Of a stretch of 64,000 nt of DNA, positions 19,163 to 27,732 are shown one piece after another. Below the pieces are notes generated by a model, which was not told the DNA's origin, did not search any database, and saw only the letters and a program-made list of their open reading frames with translations. The translations under genes were made by a program, and so were the position numbers. Within the stretch, counting starts at the first letter, position 1. Every line of letters begins with the position of its first letter. Source of the stretch: Pseudomonas sp. S06B 330 (GTDB taxonomy: Bacteria > Pseudomonadota > Gammaproteobacteria > Pseudomonadales > Pseudomonadaceae); NCBI RefSeq assembly GCF_002845275.2, contig NZ_CP088149.1, positions 1,856,501 through 1,920,500 on the forward strand. Direction: 5' to 3'.

Positions 19163-20494
19163 TCACGTCGGGCTTGAGCGTCCAGTCATTTCCCGGGCCA
19201 TTTCGCTGGCATAGCTGTCTGTCATCCCGGCGATGAAATCGATCATGCGCAGGAATGAGCTGTGGAGCGATGCTGAGGGGTCAGGGGCGTTGTTGCCCAA
19301 CAGGTCGAGGATACGTCGGCTTTTGAATGAAGGCGTACGCCCGCCGTGCTGTTCAAGCGCAGCCCCACAGAAAGAGTTGAGGAGAATCTCGAGGGTCGTA
19401 TAAGCGCCGATTTCGTGCAGCGTTTTGCGCTTGTCCTGGAAGATTTTCTTGCGTGCCATGTCTTTGGCTTGCAGGACGCAGCGTTTGGCCGGGCCATGCA
19501 TGTGCTCAACCAGATCGCCCTGCAAGTGTCCCGACAGCAAGGCATCCTGCTGTTCGACAAAGGCGCGGGCGGCGGCATTGGTCAGGTGCTCGATGGCTTT
19601 GCCGCGCAAAATCGCCAGCTTGCGTCGACGTGAGTCGGCAGGCCCCAACTGGCGGTAGGTTTCCGGCAGGTCGTCGCCGACCAGGCTGAGCAACAGCGAC
19701 TCCACTTCCGGATAATCGAGCAGCTCCATTTCCAGGCCGTCTTCCAGGTCGATCAGGGCGTAGCAGATGTCGTCGGCGGCTTCCATCAGGTACACCAGCG
19801 GATGCCGGGCCCAGCGTTGGTCTTCAATCTGCGGCAGACCGAGTTTACGGGCAATCTGTTCGAGTAGCGGCAGCTCGCTCTGGTAACAGCCGAATTTGTG
19901 TTTCTTGTAGCCAAGCGCATCGGCGTGGCGAGCTGTCCATGGGTATTTAAGGTAGGTGCCGAGGGTGGCGTAGGTCAGGCGAGTACCACCGTCGAACTGG
20001 TGGTATTCCAGTTGTGTCAGCACCCGAAAGCCTTGGGCATTGCCTTCGAAATTGAGGAAGTCGCCGCGTTCGGCGTCCGTCATAGCGTCCAGCCAACCGC
20101 GCCCGGCGGCCTGCTGGAACCAATGGCGGATGGCATCTTCACCGGAATGGCCGAAAGGCGGGTTGCCGATGTCGTGGGCCAGGCACGCCGACTGCACAAC
20201 CATGCCCAGATCGCTGGGTTCGCACCATTGCGGCAGCTGTTCGCGCAGGGTTTCACCGACCCGCATGCCCAGCGAGCGACCGACACAACTGACCTCCAGT
20301 GAGTGGGTCAGGCGGGTGTGAATATGATCGTTGCTGGAGACCGGATGCACCTGGGTTTTTCGTCCCAGGCGGCGAAAGGCGCCAGAGAAAATGATCCGGT
20401 CGTGGTCCTTGTGAAAAGGACTGCGGCCTAGTTCTTCGGGGCTGTGCAGGGGCTTGCCGAGACGTTCGCGGGTGAGCAGGGTGTGCCAGTCCAA
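19163..20494 (-). CDS. dgt: Deoxyguanosinetriphosphate triphosphohydrolase-like protein
   Basis: HD-superfamily hydrolase of 443 residues, expected to cleave dNTPs to nucleoside and triphosphate. The start region [13 protein letters not shown] leads to [16 protein letters not shown] and the metal-binding motifs [10 protein letters not shown] and [16 protein letters not shown]; a later Asp in [16 protein letters not shown] completes the HD set. It fits the shorter dGTPase type common in Pseudomonas. The gene stands alone. Confidence 0.92.
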   Translation of the reverse strand: MDWHTLLTRERLGKPLHSPEELGRSPFHKDHDRIIFSGAFRRLGRKTQVHPVSSNDHIHTRLTHSLEVSCVGRSLGMRVGETLREQLPQWCEPSDLGMVVQSACLAHDIGNPPFGHSGEDAIRHWFQQAAGRGWLDAMTDAERGDFLNFEGNAQGFRVLTQLEYHQFDGGTRLTYATLGTYLKYPWTARHADALGYKKHKFGCYQSELPLLEQIARKLGLPQIEDQRWARHPLVYLMEAADDICYALIDLEDGLEMELLDYPEVESLLLSLVGDDLPETYRQLGPADSRRRKLAILRGKAIEHLTNAAARAFVEQQDALLSGHLQGDLVEHMHGPAKRCVLQAKDMARKKIFQDKRKTLHEIGAYTTLEILLNSFCGAALEQHGGRTPSFKSRRILDLLGNNAPDPSASLHSSFLRMIDFIAGMTDSYASEMAREMTGRSSPT

Positions 20495-20595
20495 GGCCAG
20501 TTCTCCGATACAGGGGGCAGGTGCCTAGCTTCCCGTGTCAGCGTGGTGGCTGCAAGTGACTTCGCTGCACCGTATTAGAGACTGTTCCGACCGCC

Positions 20596-20715
20596 GTAGC
20601 CGCTGTCGAGGCACGAGGCTGCGATCGACTGCAAAGCAGTCGCAACTGGGTCCATGCATCAGTTCAGGTTTTATGGCCGCTTCGCGCCCAATCGCAGCCT
20701 GAAGGCAGCAGCTAC
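20596..20715. repeat. Degenerate copy of the GTAGCCGCTG palindromic repeat
   Basis: A 120-bp inverted repeat bounded by GTAGCCGCTG and CAGCAGCTAC, with GAGGCTGCGATCG opposed to CAATCGCAGCCT and an inner hairpin GACTGC-AAA-GCAGTC. A better-preserved copy lies at 33605-33720. This type of element is common between genes in Pseudomonas. Here it sits in the dgt/yqjK-like gap. Confidence 0.7.
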
Positions 20716-20736
20716 ACCAGGTGTTAGCGCAAGCTA

Positions 20737-21069
20737 TCAGCGTTTGTTAGCGGCACCCTGCATCACCAACTTGAGCAGTGGCAGCAGGCTACCGCCGAGG
20801 CGAACCATCCGACTCAAGCTGCCATTCTTGGCACCTTTACCGGTCAGAAACCCCAGCACCACCACTGCACCAATCCCCCATAACGGCGCATGTTTGATCC
20901 CCAGCCCACCCTGCAGGCTATCGCCCATGGCGCGCAAGCGGGTCAGCGGGTTGAGCAACTGCCCAGACTCATGACGGATTTCCTGGCGATGCATCTCCAG
21001 GCGCAGGCGCACCAGCGCCTTGCGCAGTTCGCGGCGGTTGGTGGTGTTCGGTAGCTCAGACAGGCTCAT
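20737..21069 (-). CDS. Small membrane protein at the yqjK position
   Basis: A 110-residue protein with a charged N-terminal half (RRELRKALVRLRLEMHRQEI) and hydrophobic segments at about 62-78 and 88-103. I do not recognise a family from the sequence. It is the third gene of a leftward operon with DUF883 and YqjE-like proteins, overlapping the previous gene by ATGA, the place occupied by yqjK in E. coli. Assignment is by position only. Confidence 0.75.
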   Translation of the reverse strand: MSLSELPNTTNRRELRKALVRLRLEMHRQEIRHESGQLLNPLTRLRAMGDSLQGGLGIKHAPLWGIGAVVVLGFLTGKGAKNGSLSRMVRLGGSLLPLLKLVMQGAANKR

Positions 21070-21443
21070 GGCAACAGACGCTCCCGGTCCTTGGCAAGTT
21101 CTTCGAGGGTTGAGCTGAAAGGTGATGACTCATCGTACACCGCGGCTTTGAGACGCAGGCCGCAGAACAGGGCGGCTAAACCGTAGAACACACACAGGCC
21201 GATAACCCCGGCCAGGCGGTAGCTGTCCCACAGCAGCACCAGCACCAGGGCCGAAAGCGCGACCAGCAACAGCAGGGCGAACACCAGGGCCAAGCCTGCA
21301 AACAGCAGCAGGCTCAGGGTGCGTGCTTTCTGCTCCTGCAGCTCAATGCCAAACAGCTCGACATGGCCGTGTAACAGGCCGAGCACTGCAGCGCCCAGAC
21401 GTTTGCTTGAGGCTGTGCTGGTGCTGTTCGATTCGCTATCCAT
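21066..21443 (-). CDS. YqjE-like inner-membrane protein (DUF1469, holin-superfamily annotation)
   Basis: A 125-residue protein with two adjacent hydrophobic hairpins: LSLLLFAGLALVFALLLLVA and, after WDSYR, AGVIGLCVFYGLAALFCGL. The helix before them (ELFGIELQEQKAR) is typical of the YqjE family. The start is ATG at 21443 behind GAGG; a TTG two codons upstream also opens the frame. Family members are sometimes labelled phage holins, but this is a chromosomal housekeeping operon. Its role is unknown. Confidence 0.85.
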   Translation of the reverse strand: MDSESNSTSTASSKRLGAAVLGLLHGHVELFGIELQEQKARTLSLLLFAGLALVFALLLLVALSALVLVLLWDSYRLAGVIGLCVFYGLAALFCGLRLKAAVYDESSPFSSTLEELAKDRERLLP

Positions 21444-21451
21444 AGCCAACC

Positions 21452-21766
21452 TCAGCGCCGATTGGCCAGCAGGCCAATCAAAAAACCGACGCCGGCAGCG
21501 ATGCCGATCGATTGCCAGGGATTGCTCTGTACATAGTCTTCAGTCGCGGTCAGGGCTGCCTGGCCGCGCTCGCGGACAGAGTCCTGAGTCAGCTGCAGAG
21601 TTTCCCGGGCACGCTCCAGGCTGTCGTGGATCTGGCCGCGTAATTCGTCAGCCTGATCACCGGCCAGGGTGGCGGTGTGTTCCAGCAACTTTTCGGTGTC
21701 ACGAACCAAAGTCTGAAAGTCAGCCATCAATATGTCTTGAGCAGTCTTTGCCGATTTGCTGGTCAT
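21452..21766 (-). CDS. ElaB/YqjD-type ribosome- and membrane-anchoring protein (DUF883)
   Basis: A 104-residue protein with a long amphipathic helix (about 10-75) and a C-terminal membrane anchor in the hallmark form NPWQSIGIAAGVGFLIGLLANRR, split here as NPWQSIGIAAG plus VGFLIGLLANRR. The start ATG at 21766 has an excellent AAGGAG. E. coli YqjD binds ribosomes at the inner membrane in stationary phase. It is the first gene of the leftward operon, 8 bases before the YqjE-like gene, and is divergent from the ammonium transporter. Confidence 0.9.
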   Translation of the reverse strand: MTSKSAKTAQDILMADFQTLVRDTEKLLEHTATLAGDQADELRGQIHDSLERARETLQLTQDSVRERGQAALTATEDYVQSNPWQSIGIAAGVGFLIGLLANRR

Positions 21767-21833
21767 GGGGCTCTCCTTAATGTGTGTGGCTATTTCGAGT
21801 TGCGAGCGCTGGCGAAGGTTCAGTGCAATGCAC

Positions 21834-21849
21834 TGGTACAGCTTTTGCT
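21834..21849 (+). promoter_or_regulatory. Candidate sigma-54 promoter for the ammonium transporter
   Basis: TGGTAC-N5-TTGCT has one mismatch to the -24/-12 consensus. It abuts a perfect palindrome, CAGTGCA-A-TGCACTG, at 21821-21835. The predicted start near 21861 would leave a 5' leader of about 200 bases, which is long, so this is tentative. Confidence 0.4.
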
Positions 21850-22062
21850 GTCCCAAGGTGCGCTCAGGTCCGGTGTCTGCGCTAACTCCGCGCGCAGACG
21901 ACAACCGGCCTCTAAACCTTAACCCAATCCACGACAAACCCAAGGAAAAACTCCAGCTATCAGCAGGATCGGCCAGGGAAGTGGCCACGCAATGATCCAG
22001 GTTGGTGCAAAAAGGAGTCACTCCGCGCTGTCTTGGTGCTTTTCGACAGGCCTGCCGCTTCC

Positions 22063-23271
22063 ATGGAAAATCTGCAAAGTGCAGTGGACACTCTGGTCCA
22101 CGGCTCCAACACGCTGTTCATTCTTCTGGGTGCCGTCATGGTTCTGGCCATGCACGCCGGGTTTGCCTTTCTTGAAGTGGGCACGGTACGGCACAAAAAT
22201 CAGGTTAATGCGCTGTGTAAGATTCTTAGCGATTTCGCCGTATCGACCCTTGCCTACTTTTTTGTGGGCTACTGGATTTCCTATGGTGTGAGTTTCTTGC
22301 AGCCGGCGGCGGTACTGAGTAATGAGCACGGCTACAGCCTGGTGAAGTTCTTTTTTCTGCTGACGTTCGCTGCGGCAATTCCGGCAATCATTTCCGGGGG
22401 GATCGCTGAACGGGCGCGCTTCGCACCACAGTTGTGTGCCACGGTGTTGATCGTTGCCTTCGTCTACCCGTTTTTCGAAGGCATCGTCTGGAATGGCAAT
22501 CTGGGTTTGCAAACCTGGTTACAGGAGCAGTTCGGTGCCAGCTTCCATGACTTTGCCGGGTCTGTGGTGGTGCACGCCATGGGCGGCTGGCTGGCCCTGG
22601 CAGCCGTGCTGTTGCTCGGCCCGCGCAACGGCCGCTACCGCGATGGCAAGCTGGTGGCGTTCGCGCCGTCGAATATTCCATTTCTGGCCTTGGGCTCGTG
22701 GATTCTGATTGTTGGCTGGTTTGGCTTCAATGTCATGAGCGCCCAGACCCTGCAAGGGGTCAGCGGCCTGGTCGCGGTCAACTCGTTGATGGCGATGGTC
22801 GGCGGTACCGTGGCCGCGTTGGTGGTCGGCCGTAATGACCCGGGCTTTCTCCATAACGGCCCACTGGCGGGGCTGGTGGCGGTGTGCGCAGGTTCCGACC
22901 TGATGCACCCGGTCGGGGCGCTGGCGACCGGGGCGATCGCCGGGGCGTTGTTTGTCTGGTGTTTTACGGCAGCGCAGAACGCCTGGAAAATCGATGATGT
23001 CCTGGGCGTTTGGCCATTGCACGGTGTGTGCGGTGTGTGGGGTGGTATTGCCTGCGGGGTATTCGGCCAGGCAGCGCTTGGCGGTTTGGGCGGTGTCAGT
23101 TTGATCAGTCAATTGATCGGCAGCCTGGCTGGAGTGCTGGTGGCGCTGTTGGGTGGGTTTGCCGTGTATGGTGTGATCAAGGCCGTGCACGGCCTGCGTC
23201 TGAGTCAGGAGCAGGAGTACTACGGCGCCGATCTGTCGATCCACAAGATCGGCGCCACCAGCCAGGACTGA
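22063..23271 (+). CDS. amt: Amt-family ammonium transporter
   Basis: A 402-residue, 11-helix Amt/Mep/Rh protein. Signature parts include ILLGAVMVLAMHAGFAFLEVG, the FAGSVVVHAMGGWLALAA motif with the first pore histidine, and the second pore histidine in WPLHGVCGVWGGIACGVFG. No PII gene (glnK) is adjacent, so this is likely an additional transporter and not the glnK-linked amtB. The start is uncertain: ATG 22063 fits the family N-terminus but lacks a clear Shine-Dalgarno; a TTG at 22033 follows AAGGAG at a wide spacing. It converges on the Kef-type gene with no gap. Confidence 0.92.
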   Translation: MENLQSAVDTLVHGSNTLFILLGAVMVLAMHAGFAFLEVGTVRHKNQVNALCKILSDFAVSTLAYFFVGYWISYGVSFLQPAAVLSNEHGYSLVKFFFLLTFAAAIPAIISGGIAERARFAPQLCATVLIVAFVYPFFEGIVWNGNLGLQTWLQEQFGASFHDFAGSVVVHAMGGWLALAAVLLLGPRNGRYRDGKLVAFAPSNIPFLALGSWILIVGWFGFNVMSAQTLQGVSGLVAVNSLMAMVGGTVAALVVGRNDPGFLHNGPLAGLVAVCAGSDLMHPVGALATGAIAGALFVWCFTAAQNAWKIDDVLGVWPLHGVCGVWGGIACGVFGQAALGGLGGVSLISQLIGSLAGVLVALLGGFAVYGVIKAVHGLRLSQEQEYYGADLSIHKIGATSQD

Positions 23272-25242
23272 TCAGCGTCCGGCGACCAGCCGCGCCTCAC
23301 AGGCTTCAAGAGCGGTTAACGGGCCGCTGAGCAACACCGCGTCGCCCGCATGCAGGCAGGTCTCGGCGTCTACGGCCAGTTCTTCGCCGTTGCGTTGCAC
23401 CGCCTGCAGTTCGACGCCCAGTTGCTCCAGGTCCAGATCCGCCAGCGCGCGTCCACAGGCAAACGCCTCGGCGCCAAGGTTGACCGCATGCATCATGGTT
23501 TTGGGCAGGCCTTCGCTGTCGATCGGATTGGTCTCGGCACCATGGTAGAAGGCTTGCAGCATGCGATAGCGGGTCTGACGCACTTCATCGATACGCGCTT
23601 GTACGTGGTCCATTGGCAGGCCCAACATTACCAGCGCATGGGACGCCAGCATCAGGCTCGACTCAAGCAGTTCCGGAACTACCGCAGTCGCCCCGGCGCT
23701 GCGCAGTTCTTCGCGTTGACTGTCATCGCGGGTGCGCACCAGAATCTGAATATCGGCATGCCGCTCGCGTGCGGCTTTGAGCACACTCATGGCGATGTCG
23801 GTCTTGTCTACGGCGATCACCAACAGACGCGCTCGTTCCAAGCCAATGGCACTGAGCAGATCGCCACGGCGTGAGTCGCCATAGTGCACACAGCTTTCGC
23901 CAGCCGCAGCTTCCTGTACCCGCACCGGGTCGTCATCCAAGGCGATGAAGGGGATATTCTCACGGCGTAGGAAGCGTCCAATCGATTGCCCGACCCGGCC
24001 ATATCCACAGATCAGTACGTGGCCGTTCATGTCGGCACTTTGCGCTTCAATGGCCTCCAGCTGTATTTCTTCGTTGGGCTTGCGGTGCAGCCGGGCAGCG
24101 ATGCTGGGGGCGGCACGCAGCAGCAGGGGGGTGACTAGCATCGAACAAAACGTAGCGGCCAGCAACAGATTGCCAATGGCCTCAGGCAACAGTTGGGTTT
24201 GTTGCATCTGTGCCATCAGGGCGAAGCAGAACTCGCCGCCCTGGGCCAAGGCCAGGCCGCTGCGCCAGGCGGTTTCGGCGTCGCTGCCACGTAGCCGGAC
24301 CAGGGCGGCGACCACGAAGCCTTTTACCAGCAGTAGGCCGAGGGTCAGGACGAGAATCTCCAGGCCATGAGTGGCGAACAGTTGCAGGTCGATGAGCATG
24401 CCAATACTGACGAAAAACAGCCCCAGAAGAATGTCCCGGAAGGGGCGGATATCCGCTTCGATCTGATGGCGATAGTTGCTCTCGCCCAACAACATGCCAG
24501 CCAGGAAGGCACCCAGCGCCGGCGACAAGCCCAGCAGGTGGGTCAGCCAGGCGGTCAGCAGGACAATGACCAGTGCCAGCAGTACGAACAGTTCTGCCGA
24601 ATGCGAGCTGGCCACTTCGTGGAACAGTCGCGGCAGTAGCCAGCGACTGGCCAGCAGCAGCCCGATGAAGAGAATCACCGTTTTGCCCAAGGTCAGCGGC
24701 AGCGCCCAATACCAAGCCTGGCCCCCTTCACCGGCAAACACCGGCACCAGGGTCAGCAGCAATACGGCTATCACATCCTGAAACAGCAGCACGCCAATCG
24801 CGTTCTGGCCGTGACTGCTGAAGATCTCACCAAGACTGGTCAGTTCCTTGCTGACGATAGCGGTGGACGACAAGGCCAGGCCTGCACCGAGCAACAACGC
24901 CGCGACGCCGGGCATGCCCAGCAGCATCAGTAGCCCTGCCAGCAGGGCCGTTGAGCACACGACCTGCAGGCTGCCCAGGCCAAACACCACCTTGCGCAAG
25001 GCGAGCATTTTCGACAGGGAAAACTCCAGGCCCAGGGAGAACAACAGAAAAACCACGCCCATCTCGGCCAGGTCTGGCAGTTCTTCGCTTTCATTGACCC
25101 AGTTCAGTGCCGTGGGACCGACGAAAAGGCCCACACACAAATAACCTAAAACCGGTGGCAGCTTCAGGCGCCTAAAGAAGGCAATGACGACCAGCGACGA
25201 GGCCAGAATGATCAGTAGATTGGCAAACACAAAACACTCCAT
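23272..25242 (-). CDS. Kef-type K+/H+ antiporter (CPA2) with RCK domain
   Basis: A 656-residue protein: an N-terminal Na+/H+-exchanger-type membrane domain of about 12 helices (LKLPPVLGYLCVGLFVGP, GAGLALSSTAIVSKEL, SPALGAFLAGMLLGES), then an NAD-binding TrkA-N/RCK domain (HVLICGYGRVGQSIG, about residue 408) and a TrkA-C-like tail. It resembles KefB/KefC/YbaL. ATG 25242 (MECFVFANLL) places the first helix at the N-terminus; ATG 25272 is possible, and neither has a good ribosome-binding site. No KefF/KefG-type ancillary gene is adjacent. Confidence 0.9.
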   Translation of the reverse strand: MECFVFANLLIILASSLVVIAFFRRLKLPPVLGYLCVGLFVGPTALNWVNESEELPDLAEMGVVFLLFSLGLEFSLSKMLALRKVVFGLGSLQVVCSTALLAGLLMLLGMPGVAALLLGAGLALSSTAIVSKELTSLGEIFSSHGQNAIGVLLFQDVIAVLLLTLVPVFAGEGGQAWYWALPLTLGKTVILFIGLLLASRWLLPRLFHEVASSHSAELFVLLALVIVLLTAWLTHLLGLSPALGAFLAGMLLGESNYRHQIEADIRPFRDILLGLFFVSIGMLIDLQLFATHGLEILVLTLGLLLVKGFVVAALVRLRGSDAETAWRSGLALAQGGEFCFALMAQMQQTQLLPEAIGNLLLAATFCSMLVTPLLLRAAPSIAARLHRKPNEEIQLEAIEAQSADMNGHVLICGYGRVGQSIGRFLRRENIPFIALDDDPVRVQEAAAGESCVHYGDSRRGDLLSAIGLERARLLVIAVDKTDIAMSVLKAARERHADIQILVRTRDDSQREELRSAGATAVVPELLESSLMLASHALVMLGLPMDHVQARIDEVRQTRYRMLQAFYHGAETNPIDSEGLPKTMMHAVNLGAEAFACGRALADLDLEQLGVELQAVQRNGEELAVDAETCLHAGDAVLLSGPLTALEACEARLVAGR

Positions 25243-25407
25243 GTAGGAAGGCGGCAAAAAACTATCAAGCATGAATCATAGTCGCTGACCAGGTGCTGAT
25301 TGGTGTCAGTCCTTTGTCAGTGGTGTGGCACTGGCGTCCGAGACTCGACGGTCCCTGAAGGCAGACCTAGAATAATGGTCCCTTCTTTCTCTAGCCGGTA
25401 CCCATAA

Positions 25408-25644
25408 ATGCTTCCTGAATGCCAATTGTTCGGCACCTTGGGCTGTCACCTCTGTGAAGTGGCAGAAGCCCTGTTGATGCCTTTTGTTGAGCATGGCCTG
25501 CTGGTTGAACTGGTGGATATTGCCGATGACGAGTCCACCTTCCAACGCTACGGCCTGCTGATTCCGGTACTGCGCCGTTGTGACAGCGGTGCGGAGTTGA
25601 ACTGGCCGTTCGATGCCGAGCAGGTGGTGACCTTTCTGCGTTGA
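25408..25644 (+). CDS. Glutaredoxin-like thioredoxin-fold protein (DUF836)
   Basis: A 78-residue protein with a redox motif CHLC in LFGTLGCHLCEVAEA, then VDIADDESTFQRYGLLIPVL, where Ile-Pro supplies the cis-proline loop of the thioredoxin fold. This is the short DUF836/glutaredoxin-2-like family; its partners are unknown. A TAGAAT -10-like box lies about 40 bases upstream. It is divergent from the Kef-type gene. Confidence 0.88.
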   Translation: MLPECQLFGTLGCHLCEVAEALLMPFVEHGLLVELVDIADDESTFQRYGLLIPVLRRCDSGAELNWPFDAEQVVTFLR

Positions 25645-25739
25645 AGTAGTTGTTCAGGCAGAGAAATTTCCTGTCGTGCGGTTCAGGGCGTAGGCGTGGA
25701 CAATCCTTGGGTGTGTTTATACATTCCAAGGAGCGGATC

Positions 25740-26171
25740 ATGTACTTGAGTGAACATTTCACGTTGGCAGAAATGACAGTGTCAGAGAGTGCTGCGCGTC
25801 TGGGTATCGACAATACGCCGGATGCCAAAACGCTCACGAACCTTCGCCGCTTGTGTGTATTTCTGGAGCAAGTACGCCAGTTGGTCGGCCAGCCAATTCT
25901 CGTCAGCAGCGGTTATCGCTGCGTTGAATTGAATAACGTGATTGGTGGCTCGCACCAAAGTGCTCACATGCACGGCTTGGCAGCAGACTTCAATGTGCCA
26001 GGAATGGCGCCGGGCGAGTTGGCGCGGTGCGTTGCAGACAGCCCGCTGATGTTCGATCAACTGGTTCTTGAGTTCGACCAGTGGGTGCACGTTGGTCTTT
26101 GCGCCACCGCAGAACGGCGGCAACTACTGACTATCCGCACAGGCAGCGGTTACCTGCCCGGGCTGGTCTGA
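25740..26171 (+). CDS. Peptidase M15-family protein (D-Ala-D-Ala carboxypeptidase / endolysin-like)
   Basis: A 143-residue zinc peptidase. ATG 25740 (MYLSEHFTLAEM) is preceded by AAGGAGCGGATC; the open frame extends upstream without support. The motif SSGYRCVELNNVIGG is followed by SAHMHGLAADF, giving the first His and Asp ligands, and WVHVGL supplies the third. The layout is that of M15A enzymes, often found as phage endolysins or small bacterial peptidases. No signal peptide is visible, so how it would reach peptidoglycan is unclear. Confidence 0.85.
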   Translation: MYLSEHFTLAEMTVSESAARLGIDNTPDAKTLTNLRRLCVFLEQVRQLVGQPILVSSGYRCVELNNVIGGSHQSAHMHGLAADFNVPGMAPGELARCVADSPLMFDQLVLEFDQWVHVGLCATAERRQLLTIRTGSGYLPGLV

Positions 26172-26182
26172 GCACGGTCTGA

Positions 26183-26211
26183 TTGACGCGTCTGACAACT
26201 CTGAATATGCT
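26183..26211 (+). promoter_or_regulatory. Sigma-70 promoter of the LexA-controlled small gene
   Basis: TTGACG (26183-26188), a 17-base spacer, then TATGCT (26206-26211). Spacing is ideal and both boxes are near consensus. The LexA box begins inside the -10 element, a classic repressor position. Confidence 0.7.
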
Positions 26212-26225
26212 GTATATAAATACAG
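26210..26225 (+). promoter_or_regulatory. LexA (SOS) box
   Basis: CTGTATATAAATACAG fits CTGT-N8-ACAG perfectly, with the alternating A/T core seen in strong LexA operators. It overlaps the -10 box of the promoter and lies 37 bases before the ATG of the small unknown gene, which predicts DNA-damage induction. Confidence 0.85.
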
Positions 26226-26262
26226 TATTGGGGGGTGACGTTTTGCCTCGAGGGTGCAAAGC

Positions 26263-26574
26263 ATGGTTAATGTCGAACAACTGAAATACACCGTTAATCG
26301 CATGTCCACTACGGTGGTGAGCGAGGCGGTGCTCGAATTGCGCCTCGATGGGCTGGTGCTGGAAGGCAAAACCCCGTTCAACAAACTGCACTTCAACACC
26401 TGTTTTGCCGAGATCGAGGCGCTGTTCCAGCGTGCAGGCTATCACCGCCCGCTGGATGTGGTCGGTTACCAGGGCTTGCTGTATGCCCTGTATGACCCGA
26501 GTCGTTGGGAGGCGGTCGAGGTACTGCGCTGGCTCAAGGAGTTCACCGAGGCCGCTGCAACCCAGGCTGGCTGA
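26263..26574 (+). CDS. Small unknown protein under LexA control
   Basis: A 103-residue protein starting MVNVEQLKYTVNRM, with a good GAGGG 8 bases before the ATG. It looks soluble, mixed alpha/beta, with conserved-looking stretches VLELRLDGLVLEGKT and YHRPLDVVGYQGLLYALYDP. There are no cysteine motifs and no signal. I do not recognise the family; it is not YebG, SulA or a TA-system protein by sight. A perfect LexA box overlaps its promoter. It lies 50 bases upstream of the pseudouridine synthase start, so that gene may be partly co-transcribed. Confidence 0.85.
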   Translation: MVNVEQLKYTVNRMSTTVVSEAVLELRLDGLVLEGKTPFNKLHFNTCFAEIEALFQRAGYHRPLDVVGYQGLLYALYDPSRWEAVEVLRWLKEFTEAAATQAG

Positions 26575-26624
26575 GGGGCCTGGCATGCGGGATAATGCGC
26601 GGTCTATCCGCAACGAGCGTTCTC

Positions 26625-27512
26625 ATGGCCACTGCCCCTTTCGATCCGGCTCAGCATCAAGCCAGTACAGTCTGCCTGCCACCAGGCAACTGGGTGACAG
26701 TACTCGATTGCTTGAGCGAGCATTTCAAAGCCATCGGGCGCGAGCAGTGGCTTGACCGGATTGCCCGCGGACGGGTGCTTGATGCTCAGGGGCAACCGAT
26801 CAGTGCAGCGCTGGCGTATAAGCCGGGGCTGCGCATCCACTATTTTCGTGAAGTGCCCAACGAGAAGCCGATCCCTTTCGTCGAGCAGATCTTGCATGTC
26901 GACGAGCACTTGGTGGTGGCTGACAAGCCGCACTTTTTGCCGGTCACGCCGACAGGCGAGTATGTCGAACACACGCTGTTACGGCGGCTGATTCGGCGTC
27001 TGGATAACCCCAGCCTGGTACCGTTGCACCGTATTGATCGACACACGGCCGGGCTGGTGTTGTTTTCCGCCAATCCCCAGAGCCGCGCGGCCTATCAATC
27101 GCTGTTTCCCAATCGTCAGATCGACAAGCACTACCAGGCCATAGCCCCAGCCTTGCCGCGATTGCAGTTCCCGCTAGTGCATAAGAGTCGCATGGTCAGT
27201 GGCGAACCGTTCTTCCGTATGCAAGAGGTCCAAGGGCAGCCCAATAGTGAGACCCTGGCCGAGGTGTTGGAGAAAAATGGCGAGCTGTGGCGGTATGGCT
27301 TGTCACCGATCACCGGCAAGACCCACCAGTTGCGTGTGCACATGACGGCACTGGGCGCGAGTATCTGCAACGATCCGTTTTATCCAGACGTGCTGCAGGA
27401 ACAGGATGACTACAGCAAACCGTTGAAGTTGTTGGCCCAGCGTTTACGCTTCAAGGATCCGCTGAGTGGCGAGGAACGCTTTTTCGAAAGCCGGCTGACG
27501 CTCGACTGGTAA
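26625..27512 (+). CDS. RluA-family pseudouridine synthase
   Basis: A 295-residue RNA pseudouridine synthase. The catalytic motif HRIDRHTAGLVLF carries the nucleophilic Asp (near residue 135), and GKTHQLRVHMTALG is the second conserved RluA signature. The first 80 residues hold a short S4-like region (WLDRIARGRVLDAQG). ATG 26625 begins MATAPFDPAQ; longer upstream frames run into the previous gene. The target base, in rRNA or tRNA, cannot be told from sequence alone. Confidence 0.9.
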   Translation: MATAPFDPAQHQASTVCLPPGNWVTVLDCLSEHFKAIGREQWLDRIARGRVLDAQGQPISAALAYKPGLRIHYFREVPNEKPIPFVEQILHVDEHLVVADKPHFLPVTPTGEYVEHTLLRRLIRRLDNPSLVPLHRIDRHTAGLVLFSANPQSRAAYQSLFPNRQIDKHYQAIAPALPRLQFPLVHKSRMVSGEPFFRMQEVQGQPNSETLAEVLEKNGELWRYGLSPITGKTHQLRVHMTALGASICNDPFYPDVLQEQDDYSKPLKLLAQRLRFKDPLSGEERFFESRLTLDW

Positions 27513-27550
27513 GGCGGGAATCGGCGCCCCTTCCGGCACTTGCTGACCTA

Positions 27551-27635
27551 TTGTGGGAGCCGGTCTTGCCGACGATGGTATCGACAAGTTGTCAGGCAGT
27601 GCGCGGTGTCTGCATCGCTAGGCCAGCTCCCACAA
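27551..27635. repeat. TTGTGGGAGC palindromic repeat, copy 1
   Basis: An 85-bp inverted repeat bounded by TTGTGGGAGC and GCTCCCACAA, with the interior GTGTCTGCATCGCT shared by the copies at 54247 and 59610. It is of the Pseudomonas REP/BIME type and lies between the convergent pseudouridine synthase and aer genes. Confidence 0.75.
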
Positions 27636-27732
27636 CGGGCCGCGTGGCCCCCGAAGGGGCCGGCAGCGTCGCCACATCGACGGGATAAGCTCGCGCTCCA
27701 AGCGCCCACCCCCGGCCCAAGAACATCTTTCG

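Noticed and set aside
20596..20715. CRISPR or tRNA-like structure
   Set aside because: It is a single inverted repeat shared with 33605-33720; no direct repeats with spacers exist anywhere in the window.
21066..21443. Phage holin
   Set aside because: Although the YqjE family is sometimes labelled so, the operon with DUF883 and YqjK-position genes and the absence of phage genes argue for a housekeeping membrane protein.
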